This document shows, piece after piece, positions 9,265-19,202 of a stretch of 33,507 bases of DNA. The stretch covers positions 944,803 to 978,309 of the forward strand of contig BFEA01000079.1 in the NCBI GenBank assembly GCA_003427395.1. Reading direction: 5' to 3'. Positions within the stretch are counted from its first letter, which is position 1. The number at the start of each line of letters is the position of its first letter. The translations under genes and the position numbers were made by a program. Under the pieces are notes generated by a model. The model saw nothing but the letters and a program-made list of their open reading frames with translations, was not told the DNA's origin and did not search any database. Source of the stretch: Chara braunii (taxonomy: Eukaryota; Streptophyta; Charophyceae; Charales; Characeae).

Positions 9265-9297
<33 letters not shown>

Positions 9298-10666
9298 AAA
9301 ACAGAACCTTGTGGTTCTGGCTCCTTTTCCATTCTGGGGAGCGTCAGCCCGGTTCCTATTCCACCGGCAAGTCAGAAGAGAATATAATAAACACTCGCTC
9401 ACACTCCTCCAGCTTACGGTACAAAGGCCCGAAGGACGGCATTGATTACTTCGCAAAGGAAGGATGTGCCTCCCTTCACCCTTGTTTAAGTTAGCCTGCT
9501 CTACTTTGCATCTGTCCTTGATACTAGCCTGAATACCGACTCACTTTGGTGATTGTAGCTTGTCTCCTTGGGCTCCAACCTGCCTGCTCCTCTCAGCTCT
9601 TTGACTGTCAGCTTTTCTATACTTGCTAGAACTGCTGGTGTGGTTCCCTGTCGTGGTTATTGCTAAAACTTTATGCTCTATCTGACTTGGTTCCTATAAA
9701 TTTTGCTAAAGCCCTTGACCCATTGTGGGTTACCCTTGCTACTGCCTTAAAGCCTAGAGAACCTAGGACTGAATTTACTGCTGCTTGCTGTCCCCGATTC
9801 TTAAACCCTAAACCCTAATGAGCCTTTAGCTGCGGTCTTGGTGTTGTTTGTTGACGAGTGATGCTAAAGTTTTTGGCAGGTGTGGTGGGTCGAGCTGGTT
9901 GGGGAGCGTAAACTATTGGAGTTTAGTATTTACTTAGAACGATGTTTCCAAGCACGTGGGGAGGGTAATTGAGAGTGAGAGACTAGATTAGAGAGGTAGG
10001 GGGATGTAAGGTGTGTGTCCGGTGCTTATCGGGGGATTTGTGTAGGATGGGTGACGGATGAATGGATTGGGTTTGTCTGTGTTGGAGAGTGGGAAGTTAC
10101 TGGGTACGAGGGAGGGTTCGAATGATTTAGGGAGGGACGGACTAACCAGTTGTCAAGGACTAGGCAGTCATTCTTTGACTGTCCCTATAAGCCCTGAGCC
10201 TAGTTTTGAGACTGAAATCTTTGGATTATTTCTGTCTTTTTTGTCAGGGACTCTGTCTATTTGATTTTGGGTTTTCTTCGAGAGAAGGTCAACGGAGACC
10301 CTAATTTTCAGACCACTTGCCATGCCATTTATAAGAAAACCAAAGGCTCATTTTAATTAAACTTGCCACCAATTCATAGAGTGGAGACCATACTAACTAA
10401 CTGCAAAAAAAATCCAAAAAATAAAAAATAAAAAACATATAAAACAGCAAGGCAAAAGTGCATTTTCATGAAACTTCGCCAACGTTTCAATTTCAGAAAT
10501 CTTGAGAAATTTCAGAAATCTTAACAGAGGAAATTCCAATTCTCCAAATGACACAAAATTTGGCACACAGCAACCTTAATCAAAACACATAAAATTTGAC
10601 CCCGAAACCGTAAATTCAGTTTTGGACTCGTTACCCAGGGCCTGAAACTGGGGGTCCCCGTTAACC
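9133..10666. other. Intergenic stretch without recognised gene
   Basis: Contains a T run followed by (GT)n at 9264-9297, two telomere-type CCCTAAA units at 9802-9818, and an A-rich patch at 10404-10440. Open frames (for example 10058-10264 plus strand) are short and have no recognised domain. The right end abuts the target duplication of element B. Confidence 0.6.
9802..9818 (+). repeat. Telomere-type motif (CCCTAAA)2
   Basis: TAAACCCTAAACCCTAA is two copies of the plant telomere unit. It also fits the telo-box promoter motif AAACCCTAA. No neighbouring gene supports a promoter role, and two units can arise by chance or at break repair. Confidence 0.5.
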
Positions 10667-10671
10667 ATTTG
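10667..10671. repeat. Element B target-site duplication, left copy
   Basis: ATTTG directly before the TG of the left LTR; the same five bases follow the right LTR at 19198-19202. Five bases is the usual duplication length for gypsy elements. Confidence 0.92.
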
Positions 10672-11595
10672 TGCAGTAAACCGCGTTCAGCAGCGGCCTG
10701 GGCGCTGTAACCCAAGCCCAGGCCCAGCGAGCAGTGCGACCACGCGCTGCTCGGCCTCAGGCCGCTGCGGGTGCTGTGNGACCACGCACANCAAGAAATT
10801 CAAAGNTCAAAGTGAACTGTAGGTNCAGGTACCTCGCCCAGGCCCTTGGTCGTGTGCATTGACTTGTANGTGTGCAGGTACCCAGTCAGAACGGTGGACC
10901 AAGGAGGATACAGTTTCAACTCNATCCAGGCCGTCGANGACAATCGATCTTGGCCGTGTCTGACTTGAGGACTGGGGCCCAGACCCCGCCGTCAACACTA
11001 CATATTGGGCTGATTTCCTGGCTTTGATATCTAGACTCTCGTCTGGAGTCTATGGAGACGCTCTCGCGTCAACGCCGGCTCTATGCTGTCTTGCTGGCGA
11101 GACGCTGCGGGGAGAACTTGACGACCGGCGCTCGTCGCTGGTTCNTGGCTTGAATGTGCTGTGCGACCAGCANGCTGGCTGGCGCACTNTTGTCTGAGGG
11201 GTTGTCGACATGGCAGATGCCACGTGTCATCTTCGTGGCTGCTGCCACGTAGTATTGNTGTTGAGATAGGAGGCGCTGGGCGCCTGTATTGCTGTTCTGC
11301 TTGACAAGTACTCGGAAGGAGGATTCAGGACTGTGGTTGGGGTCGTGATACGTACCTGGTGTTATCTCTGATTGAGACACGATTATGCTGCTAGGAGGAG
11401 GAAGTGCCCGAAGAGGAAGTGGGCTGTAGGGAGGAGACTCTTCCACCCTCTCAAAGTCTATTCTCCCTCCTCCCTCTCTCGTCTGTGTATGCATTCTCTC
11501 TCATCTTGGGATCATTATTATTATGATTTATCAGCAGCGTTCGTCTATTTTGTCTTTGCGAGTGACGACTGATTATCACGACTGGGCACATTGCA
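10672..11595 (+). repeat. Element B 5' LTR
   Basis: 924 bp, TGCAGTAAACC...GGGCACATTGCA. It is identical in length to the 3' LTR and differs from it at only two places seen by eye (C/T at 11542 versus 19144 and A/C at 11561 versus 19163). Every undetermined base (10779, 10791, 10806 and so on) recurs 7602 bases later. A CT/CCTCC-rich stretch near 11459-11480 and a run of ATT triplets at 11514-11524 lie in its right part. Open frames here (for example 11081-11494 minus) are chance. Confidence 0.95.
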
Positions 11596-11598
11596 GTT

Positions 11599-11610
11599 TG
11601 GTATCGGAGC
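11599..11610 (+). other. Element B primer-binding site
   Basis: TGGTATCGGAGC begins three bases after the left LTR. It matches the initiator-Met tRNA primer site (TGGTATCAGAGC) with one change, A to G, at the eighth base. Confidence 0.9.
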
Positions 11611-12603
11611 ATTCACTTCCGACATTGTCTTCACGGCGCACGCGTTTTTCTGACGCGCTATGATTACGACGCGCCAGTTTCTCTCCAAGGTCGCGCGCGC
11701 CAGGTAAGTAAGTGACGGGATACTCTCTCTTCGCGACATTATTGTCGCGCGTGTTTATTAACACGCTGTCTAGACATTGGGCCCGACAATGCGCGCGACG
11801 GGCATGGTGATGACGGGCAGATTATCTGCCAATGATGATTGATTGCTGACGTGGCACACATCCACGTCCATTGAAAATTGGAGCAGGGAACTTCTACTCA
11901 TGCGCTGATGCTCGATGGCATTGGCGAGATACAGCGTTGACGTGGCAGACTTGATTGAACTGGGTATGCGGCGAGAAGATTTGTGAAGCGCAGCATTGTT
12001 GGAGTTCGCCTTCACGAACGAAACTGGGTAACGAAAAGAAGCGGAGTGGCCAGCATTCATCGCTGAAGCCACCCCCCCCCCGATCTTGATTGGTTCGACG
12101 TGCTGACTTGGCGAGAGCTGAGTTGGCATATTGGGGGTTGGCTGAAGCAGGCACGTTGTGCCTTGGGAAACGATTGATGCATTCCNACGCNGAGAGCGNC
12201 ACGAGCGATAGACTCTGGCTTGTGGTGCTTATATGCTGTTGGGATGATTGGAGTACATGCTGACGTGGCCTTGTGTGGTGGGAACTGACGTTGTCTGATT
12301 ATGTTGACGGTACTCACCTGTTGTTTGGCTGTGCATGTACACATACCTGTTGAATGCTAANGACCTTGGCCAGCTCGATTACCTGGTAGTGAAGTCATCA
12401 CACGAGTAGGAGAGAAAAAGAACTTAGAACAGCATATAGAAAGGACATCAATCAAGAGAATAATTAATTATTTTTATTTATTTATTTTCTTGTGTACTCT
12501 TTNNNGTACTGACGTTGAGTAGCTGGCCAGTTATCAATAATATTGTCTGTNTATTCTTTATTGAGTAAGAATTGGTTTGCTAAGTTTCCTGTTGGTATTG
12601 ATC
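11611..12603 (+). other. Element B untranslated leader
   Basis: About 1 kb between primer-binding site and gag, with no recognised coding domain. It has a C run at 12072-12080, an A/T-rich patch at 12463-12488 and a three-base N gap at 12503-12505. In the family such leaders hold the packaging signal; nothing specific could be assigned. Confidence 0.7.
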
Positions 12604-14547
12604 ATGGCACCATTTGCTGAGCATATGCGACGGTCTATTCTGACCCGGTGGGTGCCTCGTTTGTTTGGACCTGGGCATGTGCCTTATGCGGTGGGAGCAG
12701 AAAGCTCCTCAAGTGAACCGCGTACACGTGCCCAGATCGAGGCACGAAGAGGAGAATTGGGAGAACTTCTCTCCCAGCTGTTGGTAGATATGGAGTTCGC
12801 TGTCCCTGCTGCAAGAGACCACATCCNGGGTAAATTTGACCTTGATGCGATCTCTGATCGTCTGGCCAAAGCTACCACGGGTGTGGAGATGGTGGCGGCA
12901 GCGACNGAAATCCAAAGAATTATTGGCCAGTGTCGTGAGATACTGGACCAATTCACCATCCAGCAGTTGGAAGAGATAGCCCAACGGAAAGAGACTGTGC
13001 CTGAAGTGAAGGTAGAAAGTGTTGAAGAGAACATACAACAGTTGAAGGAGACGCTCGCAAAAGAAGAAAAGAAGCGGGAAGAACTGTTGAAGAAGAAAGA
13101 GCAGGAAACTAGACTACANCAAAGAATGTGTAGAGTGCAGCAACACGTTTCCTTAGATGAAAAAAATGTTGCTCAGACGCTCGGGCAAATATTGACGTAT
13201 TTGGCTTTTCTTGAAGAAAAGTTAGACCAACAGCAATCTAGAATGGATGAATTCGNTGTTGGCCTTCATGTCATTACTAGTATTGTCAAAGGGAAATCCC
13301 CTATGCTTGAAAATGATGAAGAGAAAAAAGATAAAGAAAGAAGAGCAGACGTCAAGCCCGAGAAGTTGCTTATTGGTGGAATGAAGAACAGCGACACATC
13401 CAAAAAGGAAACGAAAAAGGAAGAAGAGAAGAAATCTGCAGAAGAAAAGAAAGTTGATGGGAATGGCAACGGAGATGGGAATGGGAACGGGAATGGCAAT
13501 GGGAATGGTGGTCCCTCTGGTTCCACTCCCCCTCCTAAGAACAATGCCAAACCCGCAGATCAGACTAAGCCAAAGAAAAAAGAAAAAGTGAAGATGAAAT
13601 TACCTTTCACTTTTTCTAATNAGAAAGAAGAAAGCCTTCCACTCTGGATCGCAGAGATCCAGACCTATGTTGGGACTGCACCGGTAGAAGAAGAGTCGCA
13701 AGTTGCGTTCACCACTTCTTNTATGGGCGGTGAAGTGAAGCAGTGGGTTCTGGCGGAGGCGAATGCCGCGGGGTTTGACGATATAGGTGAGTGGGCGAAG
13801 ACGATGACCTTGAAGCAGTTCCTTGCAAAGGTCAAGGACCNCTNCTTGGACAAGACCACGGCCGATAAGGCCTTCGACCAACTCACCTCGATAGGACANA
13901 AGTCNTGGTCTTCCGTTGAGTCATTGTCTCGTGAGGTCGACCGCCTGTTGCAGGTTCCTGGTCTTAACCTGCAGGACTCTCAGGTCCTTTATATCTACTC
14001 TCNCGNNTTGCCCGAACCGATACGAGGGCACTTGGTCGCCGAGGCCAAGTCAGGTAAGTATACCTACCGCCAGTTCCGCGACCTGGCGTTGCAGCNGGAA
14101 CAAATGACTTCGCAAGTCAAAGGTTCCTATGCTGCTGCCNTAAAGAATGGAGGAGGAAGCAGTCGGGGAGGCTACGGCAAGCGGGTCATATGGCGTCAAA
14201 AGCGCCAAGACCACACCCTCGTCGTATTCGACAACGATACAATGGAGAAATGGCCATTGGAGAACGAGGGTGCTGGTGACAGCAACAGTGACCCCGGAAA
14301 GGGGGAGGTTACCGCTGCAACGGTCAACAAGGGAGGACCGTTATCGAACACTCGACCGAAGGGAAGACCACGCTCCTTCCCATACCATCCTGGGATTGCG
14401 GCCGGCAGACCGTGGCTGAAGATGGGACTAACCCGGGAGGTGTGGCAAGATAGAATGGATAATGCGCAGTGCCTCAAATGTGACACTGCGGGGCACGTCA
14501 TTGCCTTTTTTCCGTTGATTAGGAATTCAAAAGGGAGCAGCCAGTAG
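12604..14547 (+). CDS. gag: Element B Gag polyprotein
   Basis: Gag forms the particle and binds element RNA. From the ATG at 12604 (MAPFAEHMRRSILTRWVPRL) it runs 647 residues to the TAG at 14545-14547. An upstream in-frame ATG at 12577 adds nine hydrophobic residues and is less likely. Residues about 120-210 are Lys/Glu-rich and coiled-coil-like. Residues about 285-305 are a Gly-Asn run coded by GGN AAY repeats (13456-13516). Residues about 330-500 form the gag capsid domain (LPLWIAEIQTYVGTAP, then GGEVKQWVLAEA). A zinc knuckle begins at residue 623 (CLKCDTAGHVIAF) but lacks the final Cys, which is Phe. About fifteen codons contain an undetermined base. The frame is otherwise open, unlike pol. 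Pol follows in the -1 frame. Confidence 0.9.
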   Translation: MAPFAEHMRRSILTRWVPRLFGPGHVPYAVGAESSSSEPRTRAQIEARRGELGELLSQLLVDMEFAVPAARDHIXGKFDLDAISDRLAKATTGVEMVAAAXEIQRIIGQCREILDQFTIQQLEEIAQRKETVPEVKVESVEENIQQLKETLAKEEKKREELLKKKEQETRLXQRMCRVQQHVSLDEKNVAQTLGQILTYLAFLEEKLDQQQSRMDEFXVGLHVITSIVKGKSPMLENDEEKKDKERRADVKPEKLLIGGMKNSDTSKKETKKEEEKKSAEEKKVDGNGNGDGNGNGNGNGNGGPSGSTPPPKNNAKPADQTKPKKKEKVKMKLPFTFSNXKEESLPLWIAEIQTYVGTAPVEEESQVAFTTSXMGGEVKQWVLAEANAAGFDDIGEWAKTMTLKQFLAKVKDXXLDKTTADKAFDQLTSIGXKXWSSVESLSREVDRLLQVPGLNLQDSQVLYIYSXXLPEPIRGHLVAEAKSGKYTYRQFRDLALQXEQMTSQVKGSYAAAXKNGGGSSRGGYGKRVIWRQKRQDHTLVVFDNDTMEKWPLENEGAGDSNSDPGKGEVTAATVNKGGPLSNTRPKGRPRSFPYHPGIAAGRPWLKMGLTREVWQDRMDNAQCLKCDTAGHVIAFFPLIRNSKGSSQ

Positions 14548-14627
14548 GAATAACATCTGTTCCTACAGAGCCGGAGAGTGCGATCACATGCAAGGCGCCT
14601 ACGATCCCTTTCCACACTCCGACTCCC

Positions 14628-15653
14628 GTGGCAGAGGATGGAAACCCTTCCGCCCGTCGTTCAGATATCCCCACTCCTGTCTTATGTCTGTCTCTGGACG
14701 ACTCCCTTGACGAGCTGGGTAGCGAGCTAGTCGCGTTACGCAGTTCGTGGGCAAAGAAAGCCAAGTCTAAAGGGGAACTANNNNNNNNNNNNNNNNNNNN
14801 NNNNNNNNNNNNNNNNNNNNNNNNNNNNNNNNNNNNNNNNNNNNNNNNNNNNNNNNNNNNNNNNNNNNNNNNNNNNNNNNNNNNNNNNNNNNNNNNNNNN
14901 NNNNNNNNNNNNNNNNNNNNNNNNNTCCGCAAGTTGCACCTCGGCATGAAGATCCAAACGTTAGCTAGACCAATCACGTCTATGTTGGCNGACAAAAGCA
15001 CGATGACGGTAACGCAGTACGTCGATCGTGTTCAATGTCAGTTCAGTACTAAGGATGGGAAAAAGATTTGGCATGAGCTTCCCTTCCTAATCGAGAAGAA
15101 CATGTCATTTGATATCATCTTGGGAATGGATTGGCACGAGGAAGCTGATCCCAAGATTGATTTCAAACTGAAAGAAGTAAAGATCAAAGATGAATCGTCT
15201 ACGTTGCAACCGATTAAGTTGTATCATCGGTCAGGGTCTGACTTTGTCTTGTCTTTTTGTTGCATGAGCTACCCTGCATTCCGATCGATGGTTGCAAAGA
15301 AGAAGTTAGAGGATGAGGTAGTAATGTTGTTAGTTAAGAAAGTAGGAGAGTCTTCAACTACCCATCCTCCTGGCATAGATGCACTCCTAACGGAGTTTGC
15401 CNATATTATGTCTGAGCCTACCGGGGTCACTTCGCGTGNTATCAAGCACACGATCGAGATCGTGCCCGGTAGTAAGGTTCCCAAGGGCNCTATCTATCGC
15501 ATGTCTCCAAGGGAACTTGAGGAACTAAAGAAGCAATTGTCTGAGTTGACGGAGAAGGGATGGATTCGCCCTAGCTCCTCTCCTTATGGCGCACCTGTCT
15601 TGTTTGTGCCCAAAAAGGTGAGTTGCGCCTTTGCATTGATTACCGAGGGTTGA
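14628..15653 (+). pseudogene. pol: Element B pol 5' part: protease and start of reverse transcriptase
   Basis: This frame lies 81 bases past the gag stop and in the -1 frame relative to gag; how pol is made from this copy is unclear. The assembly gap 14781-14925 removes the protease active site. The legible protease end is FDIILGMDWHEEADPKIDFK, typical of gypsy proteases. The RT start follows: [39 protein letters not shown]. Directly after PKK (about 15615) one G appears to be missing from an expected GGG, and the frame ends at 15653 in unrelated residues. Because of the gap, continuity on either side of it is not proven. Confidence 0.85.
14781..14925. other. Assembly gap of 145 N bases
   Basis: A run of N inside the protease region of element B. 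The given length happens to keep the frame open across it, but the true size is unknown. Confidence 0.99.
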
Positions 15654-16183
15654 ATGCCGTCACCGTAAAAAACGCCGAACCTTTGCCAAGGATTGACGAT
15701 CTTCTGGATCAGTTGTAGGGTTGTAAGGTCTTTAGTAAGATCGACCTTAAGTCTGGGCACCACCAGATCGAGGTGGATCCGGTCGATCAGCATAAGACCG
15801 CGTTTCGTACGAGGTATGGTCATTATGAGTTCATCGTGATGCCATTTGGTCTAACGAACGCACCTGCGACCTTCCAAAGGTCCATGAACGAGTTGTTCAG
15901 GCAATGGCTCGACGACTTCGTCATCGTCTATCTGGATGATATTCTAGTATATAGTAAAACACTAGACGATCACCAGAAACATCTACGTTTAGTACTCGGG
16001 AAGTTACGCGAGGGTAACTTCAAACTCAACCCAAAGAAATCCGAGTTCACTAAGTCTGAGGTCCTATACTTGGGACATATAGTGAATGAGGAGGGATTGA
16101 GGCCTGAGGAAAAGAAGATCTTGGCAATCAGAGATTGGCCGCAGCCAAAGACTCTGACAGACCTTCGATCTTTCTTGGTTTGA
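15617..16183 (+). pseudogene. pol: Element B reverse transcriptase core
   Basis: Copies element RNA to DNA. In this frame the RT continues from [19 protein letters not shown] through a TAG stop at 15716-15718, then KIDLKSGHHQIEVDP and VMPFGLTNAPATFQRSMNEL. The intact catalytic box Tyr-Leu-Asp-Asp is at 15929-15940. It ends near 16180 where a second G seems lost from GGG (FFL then a stop), and RT/RNase H resumes in the next frame. The TAG lies where related elements have Gln, fitting one C-to-T change. Apart from these breaks all core motifs are normal. Confidence 0.9.
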
Positions 16184-18171
16184 CGAGTTACTATAGGAAG
16201 TTCGTTAGGAACTTTTCTGTTATCGCTGCACCAATGAGAAGGCTGCTTAAGAAAGGTACTGTCTGGCTATGGGATAAGGATTGTGATTTGTCTTTCCGAA
16301 AGCTGAAATATGCTCTAACTCACTATCCTGTCCTCAAGATTGCCGACCCGTCTCTTCATTTCATTGTTACGACTGACGCAAGTCAGTATGGTGTTGGCGC
16401 TGTCTTACAGCAAGACGACGGCAAGGGCTACCGCCCTATTGAGTTTATGTCTAAACGACTGCCGTGCGACAAAGTCGCCAACTCCACCTACAAAAGGGAG
16501 TTATATGCATTAGTCTGTGCCCTAGAAACATGGAAACACTATCTCCTTGGCAGACACTTCACTGTGTACTCGGACCATTCGACTCTAAAGTGGATCAAGA
16601 CACAACCTCGATTGTCTGACAAGTTGGTGCGTTGGTCTGCTTTTATTGATACCTTTGATTTCGAACTCAAAACAATTAAAGGTAAGTCTAATGTTGTAGC
16701 AGACGCACTATCTAGGAGGAGTGACTTCTTTGGGGCTATCGTCTCTTACCTGGATGTTGGGAATGATGTGAAAGCCCAGATTCGCGCTGGATATGCCACT
16801 GACCCTGTCTGGAAACCAATCATGGATATCCTAGCCAAGGATCCATCCCAACTTCCTCACTACCGATTGTCTGATGGCTTACTCTTCTTGTTGGACCAAA
16901 TTGAACAGAGATTATGCATTCCTCACAAGGAAGAACTTAAAAGTCTGCTGATTGGGGAATGTCATGACACAGAGGGACACTTTGGTTTCAAGAAGACGTA
17001 TGCTGAAGTACGTGAGCACTATGAATGGAAGGGTTTTAAAGAGGATGTGCTAACATACGTTCGTACATGCCAAGTATGTCAGAGAAACAAACCGTCTACT
17101 GAGAAACCTTTGGGGTTACTCCGACCACTGCCTATTCCGAGTGAGCCAGGTGAGTCTGTGTCCATAGACTTCATGAAACTCACCAAGTCTCGAAATGGCA
17201 ATAGTCAAGTTATGGTTGTGGTTGACCGTTTCTCTAAATATGCCATGTTCATNCCCTTGCCTGCAGAGGCCAAGACTGAGCTTGTGATTGCTAAATTTCA
17301 GATGCGATGGGTAACTGAGTATGGGTTTCCCATGTCTATCGTATCTGACCGCGATGTCAGATTCAGAAGCATGCCTTGGCAGAAGCTGATGGAGGCCTAC
17401 AGTACACGACTCACCATGTCGTCAGGTAGACACCCTGAAACGAATGGCCAGTCTGAGCAAATGAACCGTATGGTCCAACAACTTCTGAGAATGTATGTCC
17501 NTCCTGACCAAATAGACTGGGATGAGAACTTACCCAAGATTGCCGGTGCATATAACAATAGTGTGCATACCGCGACGGGACGCACACCTAACGCACTGCA
17601 CAAGGGATGGAAGCCTAAGCGTCCCATTGATGTTTTAACCANGGATCAGTTTCTTAGACTTCCACCAGGGACAAAGGAATATGCCATTATGTTTCAAAAA
17701 GACATTAAAAAGGTGAAGGACAATCTGAGGAAAACCCAAGAGCGCATGATTGAACAAGCTGAGAAACACCGACGCCCGTCTACTTTCCAAGTCGGTGACT
17801 TGGTCTGGGTTAAGTCCAAAGAGTTCACTCTAGAAGAGGATGTTTCTCAAAAACAGATGCCTGTCTATCTAGGACCCTGGGAAGTTCTCAAGGTGATAGG
17901 GAATGCCGATGGACCGTCATACCGGATTGACATTCCCCCTCATCTTCGGACATACCCCGTCTTTCACGCGTCTAAACTACTTCCATATGTAGAAGGAACA
18001 GAATTTCCTCACCGACCATCTGCCATACCTCCTTCTATGAATGGTAGCTATGTGGTTGAGAAAATTACTGACCATGGATTCTTTTCTACTGGTGGAAGAG
18101 GCAGACCTCAGAAGCAGTATAAAGTGAGATTCCAGTTCCAAGATGCCTCTGAAGACCGTTGGTTTAGCTGA
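16135..18171 (+). CDS. pol: Element B RNase H, integrase and chromodomain-like tail
   Basis: A 678-residue open frame whose authentic sequence begins near 16180 (GLTSYYRKFVRNFSV). RNase H keeps its acidic residues: TTDASQYGVG (Asp at 16375), KRELYALV and VYSDHSTLKW. Integrase has a zinc-binding region ending in CQVCQRNK. Its catalytic triad is intact: Asp 17167 (SIDFM), Asp 17347 (VSDRDVRF) and Glu 17455 (NGQSEQMNR), giving the canonical spacing D-59-D-35-E. The C-terminal part has FQVGDLVWVKSKEF, PVYLGPWEVLKVIG and a chromodomain-like end with GRGRPQKQYKVRFQF. A TGA at 18169-18171 cuts the tail, but the frame continues open 20 more codons to a TAA at 18232-18234. Codons are not all determined, owing to single N bases. 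Confidence 0.92.
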   Translation: MAAAKDSDRPSIFLGLTSYYRKFVRNFSVIAAPMRRLLKKGTVWLWDKDCDLSFRKLKYALTHYPVLKIADPSLHFIVTTDASQYGVGAVLQQDDGKGYRPIEFMSKRLPCDKVANSTYKRELYALVCALETWKHYLLGRHFTVYSDHSTLKWIKTQPRLSDKLVRWSAFIDTFDFELKTIKGKSNVVADALSRRSDFFGAIVSYLDVGNDVKAQIRAGYATDPVWKPIMDILAKDPSQLPHYRLSDGLLFLLDQIEQRLCIPHKEELKSLLIGECHDTEGHFGFKKTYAEVREHYEWKGFKEDVLTYVRTCQVCQRNKPSTEKPLGLLRPLPIPSEPGESVSIDFMKLTKSRNGNSQVMVVVDRFSKYAMFXPLPAEAKTELVIAKFQMRWVTEYGFPMSIVSDRDVRFRSMPWQKLMEAYSTRLTMSSGRHPETNGQSEQMNRMVQQLLRMYVXPDQIDWDENLPKIAGAYNNSVHTATGRTPNALHKGWKPKRPIDVLTXDQFLRLPPGTKEYAIMFQKDIKKVKDNLRKTQERMIEQAEKHRRPSTFQVGDLVWVKSKEFTLEEDVSQKQMPVYLGPWEVLKVIGNADGPSYRIDIPPHLRTYPVFHASKLLPYVEGTEFPHRPSAIPPSMNGSYVVEKITDHGFFSTGGRGRPQKQYKVRFQFQDASEDRWFS

Positions 18172-18273
18172 CGGGAACTGATGGATACTGCTCCTGATAT
18201 TGTTGCTAGCTATGAACGCGAACTGAAGTCTTAAGTATTTCTGCGGTGGAACTCGAATTCGGGCCGGCAGGAA

Positions 18274-19197
18274 TGCAGTAAACCGCGTTCAGCAGCGGCC
18301 TGGGCGCTGTAACCCAAGCCCAGGCCCAGCGAGCAGTGCGACCACGCGCTGCTCGGCCTCAGGCCGCTGCGGGTGCTGTGNGACCACGCACANCAAGAAA
18401 TTCAAAGNTCAAAGTGAACTGTAGGTNCAGGTACCTCGCCCAGGCCCTTGGTCGTGTGCATTGACTTGTANGTGTGCAGGTACCCAGTCAGAACGGTGGA
18501 CCAAGGAGGATACAGTTTCAACTCNATCCAGGCCGTCGANGACAATCGATCTTGGCCGTGTCTGACTTGAGGACTGGGGCCCAGACCCCGCCGTCAACAC
18601 TACATATTGGGCTGATTTCCTGGCTTTGATATCTAGACTCTCGTCTGGAGTCTATGGAGACGCTCTCGCGTCAACGCCGGCTCTATGCTGTCTTGCTGGC
18701 GAGACGCTGCGGGGAGAACTTGACGACCGGCGCTCGTCGCTGGTTCNTGGCTTGAATGTGCTGTGCGACCAGCANGCTGGCTGGCGCACTNTTGTCTGAG
18801 GGGTTGTCGACATGGCAGATGCCACGTGTCATCTTCGTGGCTGCTGCCACGTAGTATTGNTGTTGAGATAGGAGGCGCTGGGCGCCTGTATTGCTGTTCT
18901 GCTTGACAAGTACTCGGAAGGAGGATTCAGGACTGTGGTTGGGGTCGTGATACGTACCTGGTGTTATCTCTGATTGAGACACGATTATGCTGCTAGGAGG
19001 AGGAAGTGCCCGAAGAGGAAGTGGGCTGTAGGGAGGAGACTCTTCCACCCTCTCAAAGTCTATTCTCCCTCCTCCCTCTCTCGTCTGTGTATGCATTCTC
19101 TCTCATCTTGGGATCATTATTATTATGATTTATCAGCAGCGTTTGTCTATTTTGTCTTTGCGCGTGACGACTGATTATCACGACTGGGCACATTGCA
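18274..19197 (+). repeat. Element B 3' LTR
   Basis: Direct repeat of 10672-11595 at constant offset 7602, including the N positions. It is preceded by GGGCCGGCAGGAA, a weak purine-rich tract that may serve as polypurine tract, and followed by the target duplication. Confidence 0.95.
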
Positions 19198-19202
19198 ATT
19201 TG
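19198..19202. repeat. Element B target-site duplication, right copy
   Basis: ATTTG directly after the CA of the right LTR, matching 10667-10671. It shows that both element ends and both flanks belong together. Confidence 0.92.

Larger units (their letters stand above)
10672..19197 (+). mobile_element. Element B: complete-structure Ty3/gypsy LTR retrotransposon
   Basis: An 8526-bp element on the plus strand. It has two 924-bp LTRs (10672-11595 and 18274-19197), a primer-binding site at 11599-11610, gag (12604-14547) and pol (about 14628-18171). A 5-bp target duplication ATTTG lies at 10667-10671 and 19198-19202. The pol order protease-RT-RNase H-integrase-chromodomain-like tail makes it a chromoviral gypsy element. 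Integrase catalytic residues are intact, but pol has two one-base losses, an internal TAG, a late TGA and a 145-base gap. The copy shown is not translatable as one polyprotein. Scattered single N bases are concentrated in this element, as expected for a collapsed high-copy consensus. Confidence 0.96.

Noticed and set aside
9802-9818. Telomere or chromosome end
   Set aside because: Only two CCCTAAA units inside continuous sequence; an internal motif or chance is more likely.
11081-11494. 137-residue minus-strand open frame, repeated at 18683-19096
   Set aside because: It lies in the two LTRs of element B on the opposite strand and includes undetermined codons; it recurs only because the LTR is repeated.
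14545-14640. Programmed frameshift between gag and pol in element B
   Set aside because: Pol is in the -1 frame, but no slippery site with structure was recognised, and nearby breaks and the N gap make the frame relation unreliable.
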